A stretch of DNA of 39,531 bases, from NCBI GenBank assembly GCA_034437515.1, contig DAOTTX010000527.1:1-39531 (forward strand), given 5' to 3'. Position 1 is the stretch's first letter. Each line of letters starts with the position of its first letter. This document shows positions 33,160 through 39,531 of this stretch, piece after piece. The stretch comes from DAOTTX01 sp034437515. Its GTDB lineage: Bacteria > Chloroflexota > Anaerolineae > Aggregatilineales > Phototrophicaceae. The notes under the pieces were generated by a model. That model did no database searches. It was not told the origin of the DNA and saw nothing but the letters and a program-made list of their open reading frames with translations. The position numbers and the translations under genes are program-made.

Positions 33160-33380
33160 AGCGCCTTTCCAGATAGGCACCGGCAAATGCCTTGTCCTGA
33201 TAAGTTCAGCGAAAAGGCTTTGCCACAGTGCGATTGAAATAGTCGATAAAGGCCAACACTTTCGCCTTGAGATCCGCTATCGAGGTGAAAGTGCCGCGTT
33301 TGAGTAACTTTGAGCCAGAATGCTGAACCAAAGCTCAATCTGATTCATCCGGGACAGGTGATTTATGCTGACCACAGAAA
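33160..33380 (-). pseudogene. IS630-family transposase relic
   Basis: On the minus strand, HLSRMNQIELWFSILAQ (from 33360) and then, after a one-base frameshift near 33310, LKRGTFTSIADLKAKV and LAFIDYFNRTVAKPFR reproduce the C-terminal block of IS630 transposases (H-SW-NQIE-WFSIL ... KPFRWTY). The W of the final motif is replaced by a stop at 33207-33205. Only about 60-65 codons remain and the catalytic core is lost. It is a dead insertion directly before the membrane cassette. Confidence 0.8.
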
Positions 33381-33441
33381 ACGTTAGAACCAGGCATTTT
33401 CATCTTACCCTATCCTCCGCTCCTTTTGTGCAATCTGTCGT

Positions 33442-33463
33442 GGGCAGACACACCGGTCTGCCC
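33442..33463. repeat. Palindromic repeat (copy B)
   Basis: GGGCAGAC (33442-33449) and GTCTGCCC (33456-33463) form an 8-bp stem with a 6-nt loop. Read on the minus strand, its core matches the palindrome at 11327-11360 except for the arm triplets, which change in a complementary way. It lies in the 612-bp intergenic space that also holds the IS630 relic. Confidence 0.6.
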
Positions 33464-33524
33464 CATACGTGTCAAGTTAAGCTGATGGTGCTTCAATATG
33501 CAGCTATTCTGACCCCTATCTCCC

Positions 33525-33565
33525 TAAGTCCCCCTTATCCTCGTAGACGGAGAAAGGGGGACTTA
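33525..33565. repeat. Long palindrome in the same intergenic space
   Basis: TAAGTCCCCCTT (33525-33536) pairs perfectly with AAGGGGGACTTA (33554-33565) over 12 bp, with a 17-nt loop that holds a further TCC/GGA pair. Such AAGTCCCCCTT palindromes are common repeat elements in cyanobacterial and Chloroflexota genomes. No gene is associated with it. Confidence 0.65.
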
Positions 33566-33650
33566 CACCTACAAAGCCGCAAAATGCACGAGCAGAGTAG
33601 CATCTAAGCATCAGCAGGAATGTTACCCTCCCTACCTACGAGAGGGTGGG

Positions 33651-33665
33651 CTGACCGCAGGTCAG
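33651..33665. repeat. Short palindrome upstream of the acyl-CoA dehydrogenase gene
   Basis: CTGACC (33651-33656) and GGTCAG (33660-33665) form a 6-bp stem around GCA. A further ACCCTC/GAGGGT inverted repeat occurs at 33625-33647. Both belong to the same cluster of small palindromes. The stretch 33566-33766 has no gene I can support. Confidence 0.45.
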
Positions 33666-33766
33666 ACCGGGTGGGGGCCAAAAGCCTAAATTGACAGCTA
33701 TACGACTCTACGCTACCGTGTCTCTATACCAAAAGAATACAAGTCAAATTTTTCAGGGAACCAGAG

Positions 33767-35482
33767 ATGAATAATGCCATTAAAGGGCGCAACCAACTGA
33801 AGGCGTGGGAGGACGGCAAGCCGACCAACTTCTTCGACGCTGACCAGAACTTACAGAACGTACTCGAACGCTACCTCGGCGCGGCGGCCTACGCGGACGC
33901 CCGTGACAACCTCAGCCGCCTGGGGGCGCACACCGCCACCACCATCGACGCGGCGGCGAAGGTCGAAGACCGCATCGGCAACCATCCCCGGTTGGAGCGT
34001 TACAACGGCATCGGCGAGCGGGTGGAGCAGATCGAGTTCCACCCCAATCATGACGCCGCCGGACGCCACGTATGGGAAAGCGGCGTGATGGCGCTGCAAG
34101 CCGAGCCGGGGCGAACCGTCGAGCAGATGGGCCTGTACTATCTGCTGGGGCACAACGGCGAGGCCGGGCATATGTGCTCGCTGGCGTGTACATCAGGGTT
34201 GATCCGGGCGTTGCAGGTCGCCGCCGATGACGACCTCAAAGCGCGGTTTTTGTCGCCGCTGCTCGACCCGGATTACGACACGATGCAGCACGGGGCGCAG
34301 TTCCTCACCGAAGTGCAGGGCGGCAGCGATGTGGGCGCGAACGCCATCACCGCCGCTGCCAACGGCGACGGCACCTGGCGCATCAACGGAGAGAAGTGGT
34401 TCTGCTCCAATATTAACGCGCAGCAATTTCTCATGACCGCCCGTGCCACCGATCAAGACGGCACACGCGGACTCGGCCTTTTCCTGGTGCCGCGCCAACT
34501 GGATGACGGCACGACCAACGGCTTTTACATCCGGCGGCTGAAGGACAAGCTCGGCACACGCACACTTGCCAGCGCCGAACTCGACTTCCGTGATGCGGTC
34601 GCATATCCGGTCGGCCCGGTGGAACGTGGCTTCAAGACCGTCGTCGAGTTGGTGTTGAACACCTCTCGCTTGATGAACGCCGTTGCCTGCACCGGTGTGA
34701 TCCGCCGGGCGTATATCGAAGCGGGGTATTACGCCTGCCATCGGGAAGCGTTCGGCACACCCATCGCCAGCTACCCGATGGTGCAGGAAGCGGTCGCCGA
34801 TCTGATGAGCGAGACCTACGCGGCGACGGCTTCCAGTTTTTACGTCGCGCATCTGCTGGATCAAATCGAAACCGGGCAAGCCAGCGACGCCGACCGCGAC
34901 ACCTACCGGATGCTAGTCAACATCAACAAGTACATCACCAGCATTCGCGGCAGCGAGATGGTTCACCGGGCGATTGAAGTGCTGGGCGGCAACGGTGCCA
35001 TCGAGTCGTTTAGCATTCTGCCGCGCCTGTACCGGGATATGGTCGTGTTGGAAAGTTGGGAAGGCACACATAATGTGCTGTGTGTGCAGGTACTACGCGA
35101 CATCAACCGCTACGGCATCCACGAGGCGTTTGTCGCCGATATGCGCGGTCAGCTCGACGTGGTGACACACGCCGAACTCGCGGATTACGTCACGATCACC
35201 CGCCGCGCCCTTGATGATCTGCTGGCGATGCTGGCACGGATGCAGGAAGGCGGCGATCAATACGCACAGGCGCACGCCCGCCGCTTCGTGGATGCGTCGA
35301 GCCACGTCGCACAGGCCGCGCTGCTGCTGCGTGAAGCCCAATGGGAATTAGAAAATGACCGGCCTTCGTTTAAGCCGGATGTGGTCGCGTATTTCATCAA
35401 CAAGCGGCTGAACGCGGTCTATGACCCGATGACGGACGAGGATTATCTGCCGCGCCTTGAAAATCTAATGACCGCGTTATAA
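33767..35482 (+). CDS. Acyl-CoA dehydrogenase, AidB-like
   Basis: This 571-residue flavoenzyme belongs to the acyl-CoA dehydrogenase superfamily, in the longer AidB-like subgroup (about 540-600 residues). Visible blocks are QFLTEVQGGSDVGANAI for FAD and substrate contact, INGEKWFCSNINAQ, and LGTRTLASAELDF, followed by the FAD-binding helical end EVLGGNGAIESFSILPRLYRD. The segment VLESWEGTHNVLCVQ contains the acidic residue of the active site in this subgroup. AidB-type proteins of E. coli also bind DNA, but this is not evident here. AGGGA precedes ATG 33767. It stands alone in front of a small multidrug export gene. Confidence 0.9.
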   Translation: MNNAIKGRNQLKAWEDGKPTNFFDADQNLQNVLERYLGAAAYADARDNLSRLGAHTATTIDAAAKVEDRIGNHPRLERYNGIGERVEQIEFHPNHDAAGRHVWESGVMALQAEPGRTVEQMGLYYLLGHNGEAGHMCSLACTSGLIRALQVAADDDLKARFLSPLLDPDYDTMQHGAQFLTEVQGGSDVGANAITAAANGDGTWRINGEKWFCSNINAQQFLMTARATDQDGTRGLGLFLVPRQLDDGTTNGFYIRRLKDKLGTRTLASAELDFRDAVAYPVGPVERGFKTVVELVLNTSRLMNAVACTGVIRRAYIEAGYYACHREAFGTPIASYPMVQEAVADLMSETYAATASSFYVAHLLDQIETGQASDADRDTYRMLVNINKYITSIRGSEMVHRAIEVLGGNGAIESFSILPRLYRDMVVLESWEGTHNVLCVQVLRDINRYGIHEAFVADMRGQLDVVTHAELADYVTITRRALDDLLAMLARMQEGGDQYAQAHARRFVDASSHVAQAALLLREAQWELENDRPSFKPDVVAYFINKRLNAVYDPMTDEDYLPRLENLMTAL

Positions 35483-35617
35483 CCGCCGGCGGACGGCGAC
35501 TGTGACACGGTTTTGTATCAGAAGCAGATGATGCCAGCTATTAATCAGATTTTCACCAGAAATTTGCCCGATTGTGGCAAAATGTGTGACGAACAGACAC
35601 TACACGGACGTTTTCCA

Positions 35618-36052
35618 ATGGTTGATTATCTGGTTAAAAGCTTGAGCGTGTGGTTCATGGGGTTCTTTCCCATGGCGGAAATCTACGTCGCTATCCCAGC
35701 GGGGATGGCGTTAGGGTTGGGCACGTCGTCGGTGATCTTCTGGGCGGTGTTCGGTAACTTCCTGCCGGTCTTGTTGATCCATTACGCCTATGACCACTTA
35801 CAACACTTCCCAAGAATCAACGAGTGGATGGTGTGGATGGCCTCGGAGAAGGCGCAGGCACGGATGAACCGTTGGGGTGTGTGGGCGGTGCTGTTACTAA
35901 CACCTGTTACAGGGGTATGGATTATGGCGGTAACGGCGAAGGCGTTAGGGATGCGTGGCGACCGTCTGCTGCTGGCGTCCTTCTTCAGCATCATGGTTTA
36001 TGCCCTCGGGATCATAGTGTTGATCGGCCTGGGTGCGGAAATCATCACCTGA
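35618..36052 (+). CDS. Small multidrug export protein family (PF06695 type)
   Basis: This 144-residue integral membrane protein has about four hydrophobic segments and fits the small multi-drug export family, which is related to DedA-like proteins. Family-like features are the opening GFFPMAEIYVAIPAGMALGLG, read as GFFPMAEIYVAIPAG then MALGLG, the short central cytoplasmic helix (AYDHLQHFPRINEWMVWM) and the C-terminal GVWIMAVTAKALGM. I chose ATG 35618, since upstream in-frame codons are not conserved and contain no membrane segment. The role is not established; the name reflects family annotation only. Confidence 0.8.
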   Translation: MVDYLVKSLSVWFMGFFPMAEIYVAIPAGMALGLGTSSVIFWAVFGNFLPVLLIHYAYDHLQHFPRINEWMVWMASEKAQARMNRWGVWAVLLLTPVTGVWIMAVTAKALGMRGDRLLLASFFSIMVYALGIIVLIGLGAEIIT

Positions 36053-36075
36053 GACGAATGTCCTATCGCTGTGCA

Positions 36076-36105
36076 TTGTCGCTAATCCCCCTGACTTGCT
36101 ATACT
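36076..36105 (+). promoter_or_regulatory. Promoter of the SH3b-excalibur gene
   Basis: TTGTCG (36076-36081) and TATACT (36100-36105), 18 nt apart, precede the start of the SH3b gene by about 27 nt from the -10. Matches to the consensus are four and five of six. This is a reasonable but unproven promoter. Confidence 0.5.
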
Positions 36106-36132
36106 ACTTCTGTGTACGAGGGAGTCGTAACC

Positions 36133-37893
36133 ATGCTCAAGCGATTATTCGGATTAGCACTAATGCTGATCCTCTCATTTTCAACTTTGCAGGCACAATC
36201 CGGCGTGCGGGCGGTGGTGGTGAACGAATTCGCCAACATCCGCATCGTCCCGGCAATCGGCGCGGAGGTGCTAGCAACCGTCCCCGCCGGGTATTTGTTT
36301 GAATTTATCGACGCACGCAGCGCAGATTTTGAGTGGCTGCGGGTGCGCTTCAACGGCGATGAAGGCTGGGTGAACGTGGCCCCGCTGACCATCCTCGAAG
36401 GAGATGCGAACGCGCTACCCGTGCGTGACCCGCGCACCATCCCCTATGGTGGCTTTGAAGCGCCGCGTGCCGGACGCAGTGACGCCACCAGCGCGGTGAT
36501 CGGTCGTCTGCCTAACACCGGTGTGCGTTTGCGGGCCGGGCCGAGCACGGGCTACCCGATCCTGGCGAACCCGCTGCGTTTTTCGCAATTTTTCGTCACC
36601 GGACGCACGGCAAGCAACGCCTGGGTGCAGATTCAGTTTGAGGGCACACTCGGTTGGATCGCCGCACGCTACGTCGAGTTCCAGGACGGAACCAGCATCC
36701 TCGATGTGCCGGTGGACGGCATCGTTGCCATCGAGCCACCTATCGCCGAACCGATAGACGAGGATTTCATCGCCACGTTGCGCTTGCTGCTGGCGCGGGT
36801 TGATCTGGCGCAGCCTTCGCTGGATACCATCCGTACCTTTTGGACGGATGCCGCGCTGACCGGGCGGGCAAGCTGCCGACCCTACCCGGCACAACCGAGC
36901 GCGTACAACATCCCGCAACCGTTGCTCGCCGCGTACTTCCCGCGTTTGAACCCGCTGAGTGAGCTATTCAACGACGCGATGTTTAACGTGCGTGAGGCCA
37001 TTCAATTGTATATCGAGGTCTGCGAACGCCCCGGCATTCAAAACCCGGTCGGGCAGGCGACGGTGATCGGTGCGCTGGAAATCATCGCGCTGGCCGATCA
37101 ACAATTCGCCGAACTCCGCGCCCGGTTGAATGTGCTCATCCCGCCGGATATAGAACCGGGCGCGGACGAGTGTCTATTTGTCTTCAACGCACAGGGGGCG
37201 ATCCTCAAGAACATCCCGTTCGATACCGTCGTCATCGGGGAGATCACCCAGGAGGAACGGATCACGGGCTTCTGCTTTGACGCCGTCGAGGGGCAGAATG
37301 TGTTCGTCGAGTTGTTGCAGCGCGATACCAGCAATGTGGTGCCGCTGATCGCGCTCAGTCCGTTTGACAACCCGACTCGGTTTCTCTCCGTGCAGCGGGG
37401 CGCGGCGGCGAACCCGTATCTGAGCCTCGGCCCGCTGTTCATCCCACAGACCGGGCGCTATCTGCTCATCGTTGACGACCTCGCGGAAAATCGCGAAGAA
37501 CCACCGCAGGGTGAGTTCGGTATACTGCTGACGGTCGTCCCGGCGACGTTTACGACGGTCGGACAGCGTATTCTGAACTATGACTCGGTCAACGGACTAT
37601 TCTTTACCATCCCGCCGAATTTCTTCGGCACGACGACCACCCAACCGATGCCGGTCTTCGGTGCGACCGTCACACCAAGCGGGCCGCCGTTTAATACCAG
37701 TGGTGTCAATAATGAGGCAGCGACCCCTGTACCGGAGACGAGTGCGACCTGTCCGGGGATTAGCTTCTCGTGCGAGCAGTTGGCCTCTTGTGAACAGGCG
37801 CAGGTCTGCCTGGATGCGGGCAACTTTAGCCTCGACCCTGATAACGACGGTGTGCCGTGTGAGGTCACGCGCTGCCCGGCGACCGGGCCGTAG
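36133..37893 (+). CDS. Secreted SH3b-domain protein with C-terminal excalibur domain
   Basis: This 586-residue exported protein begins with a signal peptide (about 1-22, ending STLQAQ). Two bacterial SH3 domains follow (about 26-85 and 110-185), with NIRIVPAIGAEVLATVPAG and GVRLRAGPSTGYPILANP. Residues 190-320 are helical with several cysteines, and residues 330-460 are beta-rich with DVFV-like strands typical of pre-peptidase-type domains. The C-terminus has an excalibur calcium-binding domain (SLDPDNDGVPCEVT). GAGGGAG precedes ATG 36133; the frame is open to 35824 but that part overlaps the export gene. It probably sits on the cell wall. No catalytic domain is recognised. Confidence 0.85.
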   Translation: MLKRLFGLALMLILSFSTLQAQSGVRAVVVNEFANIRIVPAIGAEVLATVPAGYLFEFIDARSADFEWLRVRFNGDEGWVNVAPLTILEGDANALPVRDPRTIPYGGFEAPRAGRSDATSAVIGRLPNTGVRLRAGPSTGYPILANPLRFSQFFVTGRTASNAWVQIQFEGTLGWIAARYVEFQDGTSILDVPVDGIVAIEPPIAEPIDEDFIATLRLLLARVDLAQPSLDTIRTFWTDAALTGRASCRPYPAQPSAYNIPQPLLAAYFPRLNPLSELFNDAMFNVREAIQLYIEVCERPGIQNPVGQATVIGALEIIALADQQFAELRARLNVLIPPDIEPGADECLFVFNAQGAILKNIPFDTVVIGEITQEERITGFCFDAVEGQNVFVELLQRDTSNVVPLIALSPFDNPTRFLSVQRGAAANPYLSLGPLFIPQTGRYLLIVDDLAENREEPPQGEFGILLTVVPATFTTVGQRILNYDSVNGLFFTIPPNFFGTTTTQPMPVFGATVTPSGPPFNTSGVNNEAATPVPETSATCPGISFSCEQLASCEQAQVCLDAGNFSLDPDNDGVPCEVTRCPATGP

Positions 37894-37980
37894 CAGGGAT
37901 GTGAAGAAGAGTGAGCAAACGCAGCATGTAGGGGGAGTGAGATGTCAAAGATGCTTTTCCAACAGTTGCGGTAGAACTTG

Positions 37981-38015
37981 AAAAAAAAGACGTGCGATGG
38001 GATCACCGCACGTCT
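37981..38015 (-). terminator. Rho-independent terminator of the Gly/Asn-rich protein gene
   Basis: On the minus strand AGACGTGCG (38015-38007) pairs with CGCACGTCT (37996-37988) over 9 bp, followed directly by eight T. This is a strong terminator for the gene ending at 38038. It also lies about 90 bp after the end of the SH3b gene on the plus strand. Confidence 0.85.
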
Positions 38016-38037
38016 GAAAATCGGATTGTGTTAGAGG

Positions 38038-39150
38038 CTAGCCGCGACCGTTGCCACGACCGCCGCCGTTGCCGTTACCATTACCATTGCCGCCGTTGCC
38101 GTTACCGCCGTTGCCATTGCCGTTACCATTGCCGTTGCCGCCGCCGCCGTTGCCATTGCCGTTGCCGTTGCCGCCGCCGCCGTTGCCGTTGCCGTTGCCG
38201 TTACCATTGCCGCCGTTACCGTTGCCATTGCCGTTGCCGTTACCATTGCCGCCGTTACCGTTGCCGCCGCCGTTGCCGTTACCGCCGGAATTTTCCGGTG
38301 GGCCAGCATTATCAGGGCGACCCGCGTTATCGGGACGGTTGCCGCGTGTAGTTTCTTCGGTGTCTTCCTCGGTCTCGCCGTCTTCGGTGTCTGCATCACG
38401 ATCATAGCGACCGGAGATCACACGACCAGGGGCCAGTTCGGACGGGTGAATGTCGTACTGCTGCATGATCTCACCCCAACCGGAGCCGTTTTCCAGTTCA
38501 GCGAGCACGTCTTCAAGTTCGACGTCTTCGAGCTGATCTGCCAGCAGCAGGGCGCGGCTGATCTCACCGTAGCCGAGGCCATCATCACGCATCGCGTTGA
38601 TTTCTTCGATGTCGAGTTCAAATTCTTCGGCGAGGATTTCAGCAATCGGATGGACTGCTTCGCTATCCTCTTCGACACACTCTTCGGGGAGTTCCTCACC
38701 ATCTTCGATGTAGCAGTCATCTTCGACGACTTCTTCGCAGTCTTCAGGTAGTTCTTCGCCTTCTTCAACTTCGCACTCGTCCACGACGACTTCTTCGCAG
38801 TCTTCAGGCAGTTCTTCGCCTTCTTCGACGTCACATTCGTCCACGACTTCTTCGTCTTCGTCATCGGCGAGTGTCAGGTCGGTGGCTTGCAACGTATCAT
38901 CGTTGAGCAGAACGCCCGTCACGGTGACAATGTCGCCCTCTTCGTAATTCGCCGGGATGAACGCGCTCGCCGGAGCGATGACGACGCCATCAACGGTAAT
39001 GTCGTCACCGAAGCTGATTGGCCCGGTGACTGATATGGTGACGGTCGGTGACTCTTCGACGTCCTCTTCTTGTGCGCTGGCAGGGATAACGAGTGCCAGT
39101 GCCAGTGCGATCAAACATAGAGATAATGTGATGAAACGATTAAAGTTCAT
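38038..39150 (-). CDS. Secreted acidic-repeat, Gly/Asn-rich protein
   Basis: This 370-residue exported protein starts with a signal peptide (MNFNRFITLSLCLIALALAL, ending near PASA). A beta-rich domain (about 30-95) follows, resembling DUF5666-type modules. Three 20-residue repeats (about 101-160) of the type VDECxVEEGEELPEDCEEV each contain two cysteines. A helical domain with GLGYGEISRALLLADQL and GSGWGEIMQQYDIHP comes next. The tail from about 285 is nearly all Gly and Asn, with one Arg at the end. I chose ATG 39150 because GGAG precedes it; 39180 is also in frame. The composition suggests a cell-surface or calcium/metal-binding polymer-like protein. The function is unknown. Confidence 0.82.
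   Translation of the reverse strand: MNFNRFITLSLCLIALALALVIPASAQEEDVEESPTVTISVTGPISFGDDITVDGVVIAPASAFIPANYEEGDIVTVTGVLLNDDTLQATDLTLADDEDEEVVDECDVEEGEELPEDCEEVVVDECEVEEGEELPEDCEEVVEDDCYIEDGEELPEECVEEDSEAVHPIAEILAEEFELDIEEINAMRDDGLGYGEISRALLLADQLEDVELEDVLAELENGSGWGEIMQQYDIHPSELAPGRVISGRYDRDADTEDGETEEDTEETTRGNRPDNAGRPDNAGPPENSGGNGNGGGNGNGGNGNGNGNGNGNGGNGNGNGNGNGGGGNGNGNGNGGGGNGNGNGNGNGGNGNGGNGNGNGNGGGRGNGRG
38041..38285. repeat. GCC-GTT-type low-complexity tandem repeat (Gly-Asn tail)
   Basis: On the plus strand this stretch is a variable tandem of GCCGTTGCC and GCCATTGCC units, the complement of Gly-Asn codons. It codes for the tail of the secreted protein. Codon choice varies (GCC, ACC, ATT), so it is not a pure DNA minisatellite and may be prone to slippage. 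Confidence 0.75.
38671..38850. repeat. Three 60-bp coding repeats in the same gene
   Basis: The block TTCTTCGCAGTCTTCAGG recurs exactly 60 bases apart at 38731 and 38791, with a diverged unit at 38671. Each unit codes for VDECxVEEGEELPEDCEEV-type sequence. The regular spacing and near identity of two units show recent tandem duplication. Confidence 0.75.
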
Positions 39151-39360
39151 GTGTAAATTCTCCATTGGATAGTCATTCAACCGTTAAATCGAGGAAGTGT
39201 TGTGAATGTTGCAAGCAATTTTCAAAAATTAACAAATTTAGGAGTTTAGTACTACTTTAGTTTCCGCTAAAAGAGCAGACTGAGCAAGCAACGTAAAATG
39301 CCAGACGGCCAGTCTGGAAAAATAAATCGTGCGAAAATAGGGTAAAAACAACAGCCAAAG

Positions 39361-39531
39361 CTATGCGGCAGTGGAATTGTCGACTTGACGAGCCAAAATG
39401 CCTTTGAGCAGGTGTTCGGTGACAGAGGCTTTTTTGCGAAATCGAGCCGGTAACGGGTAAGTCTTAGGAAAAGGCAGTGCCGTCAAGGTGCGACGGAGTC
39501 GTCCGGGCGTGGGTTTAGGGTTGCGATCCCA
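39361..39531 (-). CDS. Partial gene cut by the window edge
   Basis: On the minus strand these bases read 56 codons with a stop at 39363-39361. The frame is open to the window end and starts outside it. The encoded C-terminus is basic and Pro-rich (RNPKPTPGRLRRTL, FPKTYPLPARFRKK). The pattern TPGRLRR followed by basic proline segments resembles C-termini of some transposases, but I cannot support a family. The intergenic stretch 39151-39360 holds a small hairpin CCAGAC/GTCTGG (39301-39317) and nothing else recognised. Confidence 0.5.
   Translation of the reverse strand, partial: WDRNPKPTPGRLRRTLTALPFPKTYPLPARFRKKASVTEHLLKGILARQVDNSTAA

Noticed and set aside
38041..38285. Regular repeats that could suggest a CRISPR array
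   Set aside because: There are no unique spacers; the repeats are codons for Gly and Asn within a gene.

Overview
The window reads as a chromosomal segment of an uncultured-type bacterium, most likely a Chloroflexota (Anaerolineae-like) member. This is inference from gene style: many secreted or lipobox proteins with SH3b or acidic repeats, a LexA box of the GAAC-N4-GTTC (Gram-positive/Chloroflexota) type, GT39-type glycosyltransferase, LSDAT/SLOG protein, and short GC-rich palindromes between genes. Nothing in the window is rRNA, tRNA, phage or CRISPR, and gene density is ordinary.

Region 1 (219-7733) is one sugar-catabolic operon. A consensus-like promoter with a perfect LacI-type operator drives a single-NBD sugar ABC ATPase, a LacI-family regulator, an RbsC-like permease, a sugar-binding protein that is an internal tandem duplication, a xylulokinase-like FGGY kinase and a D-tagatose/D-psicose 3-epimerase-like TIM barrel enzyme. 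Import, epimerisation and phosphorylation of a ketose is the simplest reading. Region 2 (7757-17891) holds a DUF6882 protein, a small lipoprotein, a transposase relic, metG, a convergent SLOG (LSDAT) plus membrane-anchored TPR gene pair, mutY, a GT-C glycosyltransferase, a small unknown gene, and a DUF4864 plus small membrane protein operon lying downstream of a second copy of the same 12-bp operator.

Region 3 (18008-21875) is a pyruvate (or acetoin/branched-chain) dehydrogenase operon E1alpha-E1beta-E2, interrupted between E1alpha and E1beta by an S23-like four-helix-bundle gene flanked by imperfect inverted repeats. Region 4 (21897-24298, minus strand) contains a cold-shock protein with a long structured leader, a biotin carboxyl carrier protein, a thioredoxin-fold redoxin and lexA, whose promoter has perfect -35 and -10 hexamers with an SOS box in the spacer.

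Region 5 (24648-31101) contains a helicase-associated (XPB N-terminal type) protein, a small unknown protein, a GNAT acetyltransferase divergent from a metallo-beta-lactamase-fold hydrolase, and a minus-strand group of phosphopantetheinyl transferase, heavy-metal-associated protein and ThDP-dependent enzyme. Region 6 (31239-39531) is rich in surface and membrane proteins: an acidic lipoprotein, a three-gene membrane cassette with two paralogues sharing an ECD-x5-C motif, an IS630 transposase relic next to a cluster of palindromes, an AidB-like acyl-CoA dehydrogenase, a small multidrug export protein, an SH3b/excalibur secreted protein, a secreted acidic-repeat/Gly-Asn-rich protein, and a partial gene cut by the right edge.

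The items most worth following up are the SLOG-TPR pair, the four-helix-bundle unit inside the dehydrogenase operon, the duplicated binding protein, the two distant identical operators, the ECD-x5-C membrane cassette, and an Ala-Ser rather than Ala-Gly cleavage site in LexA.
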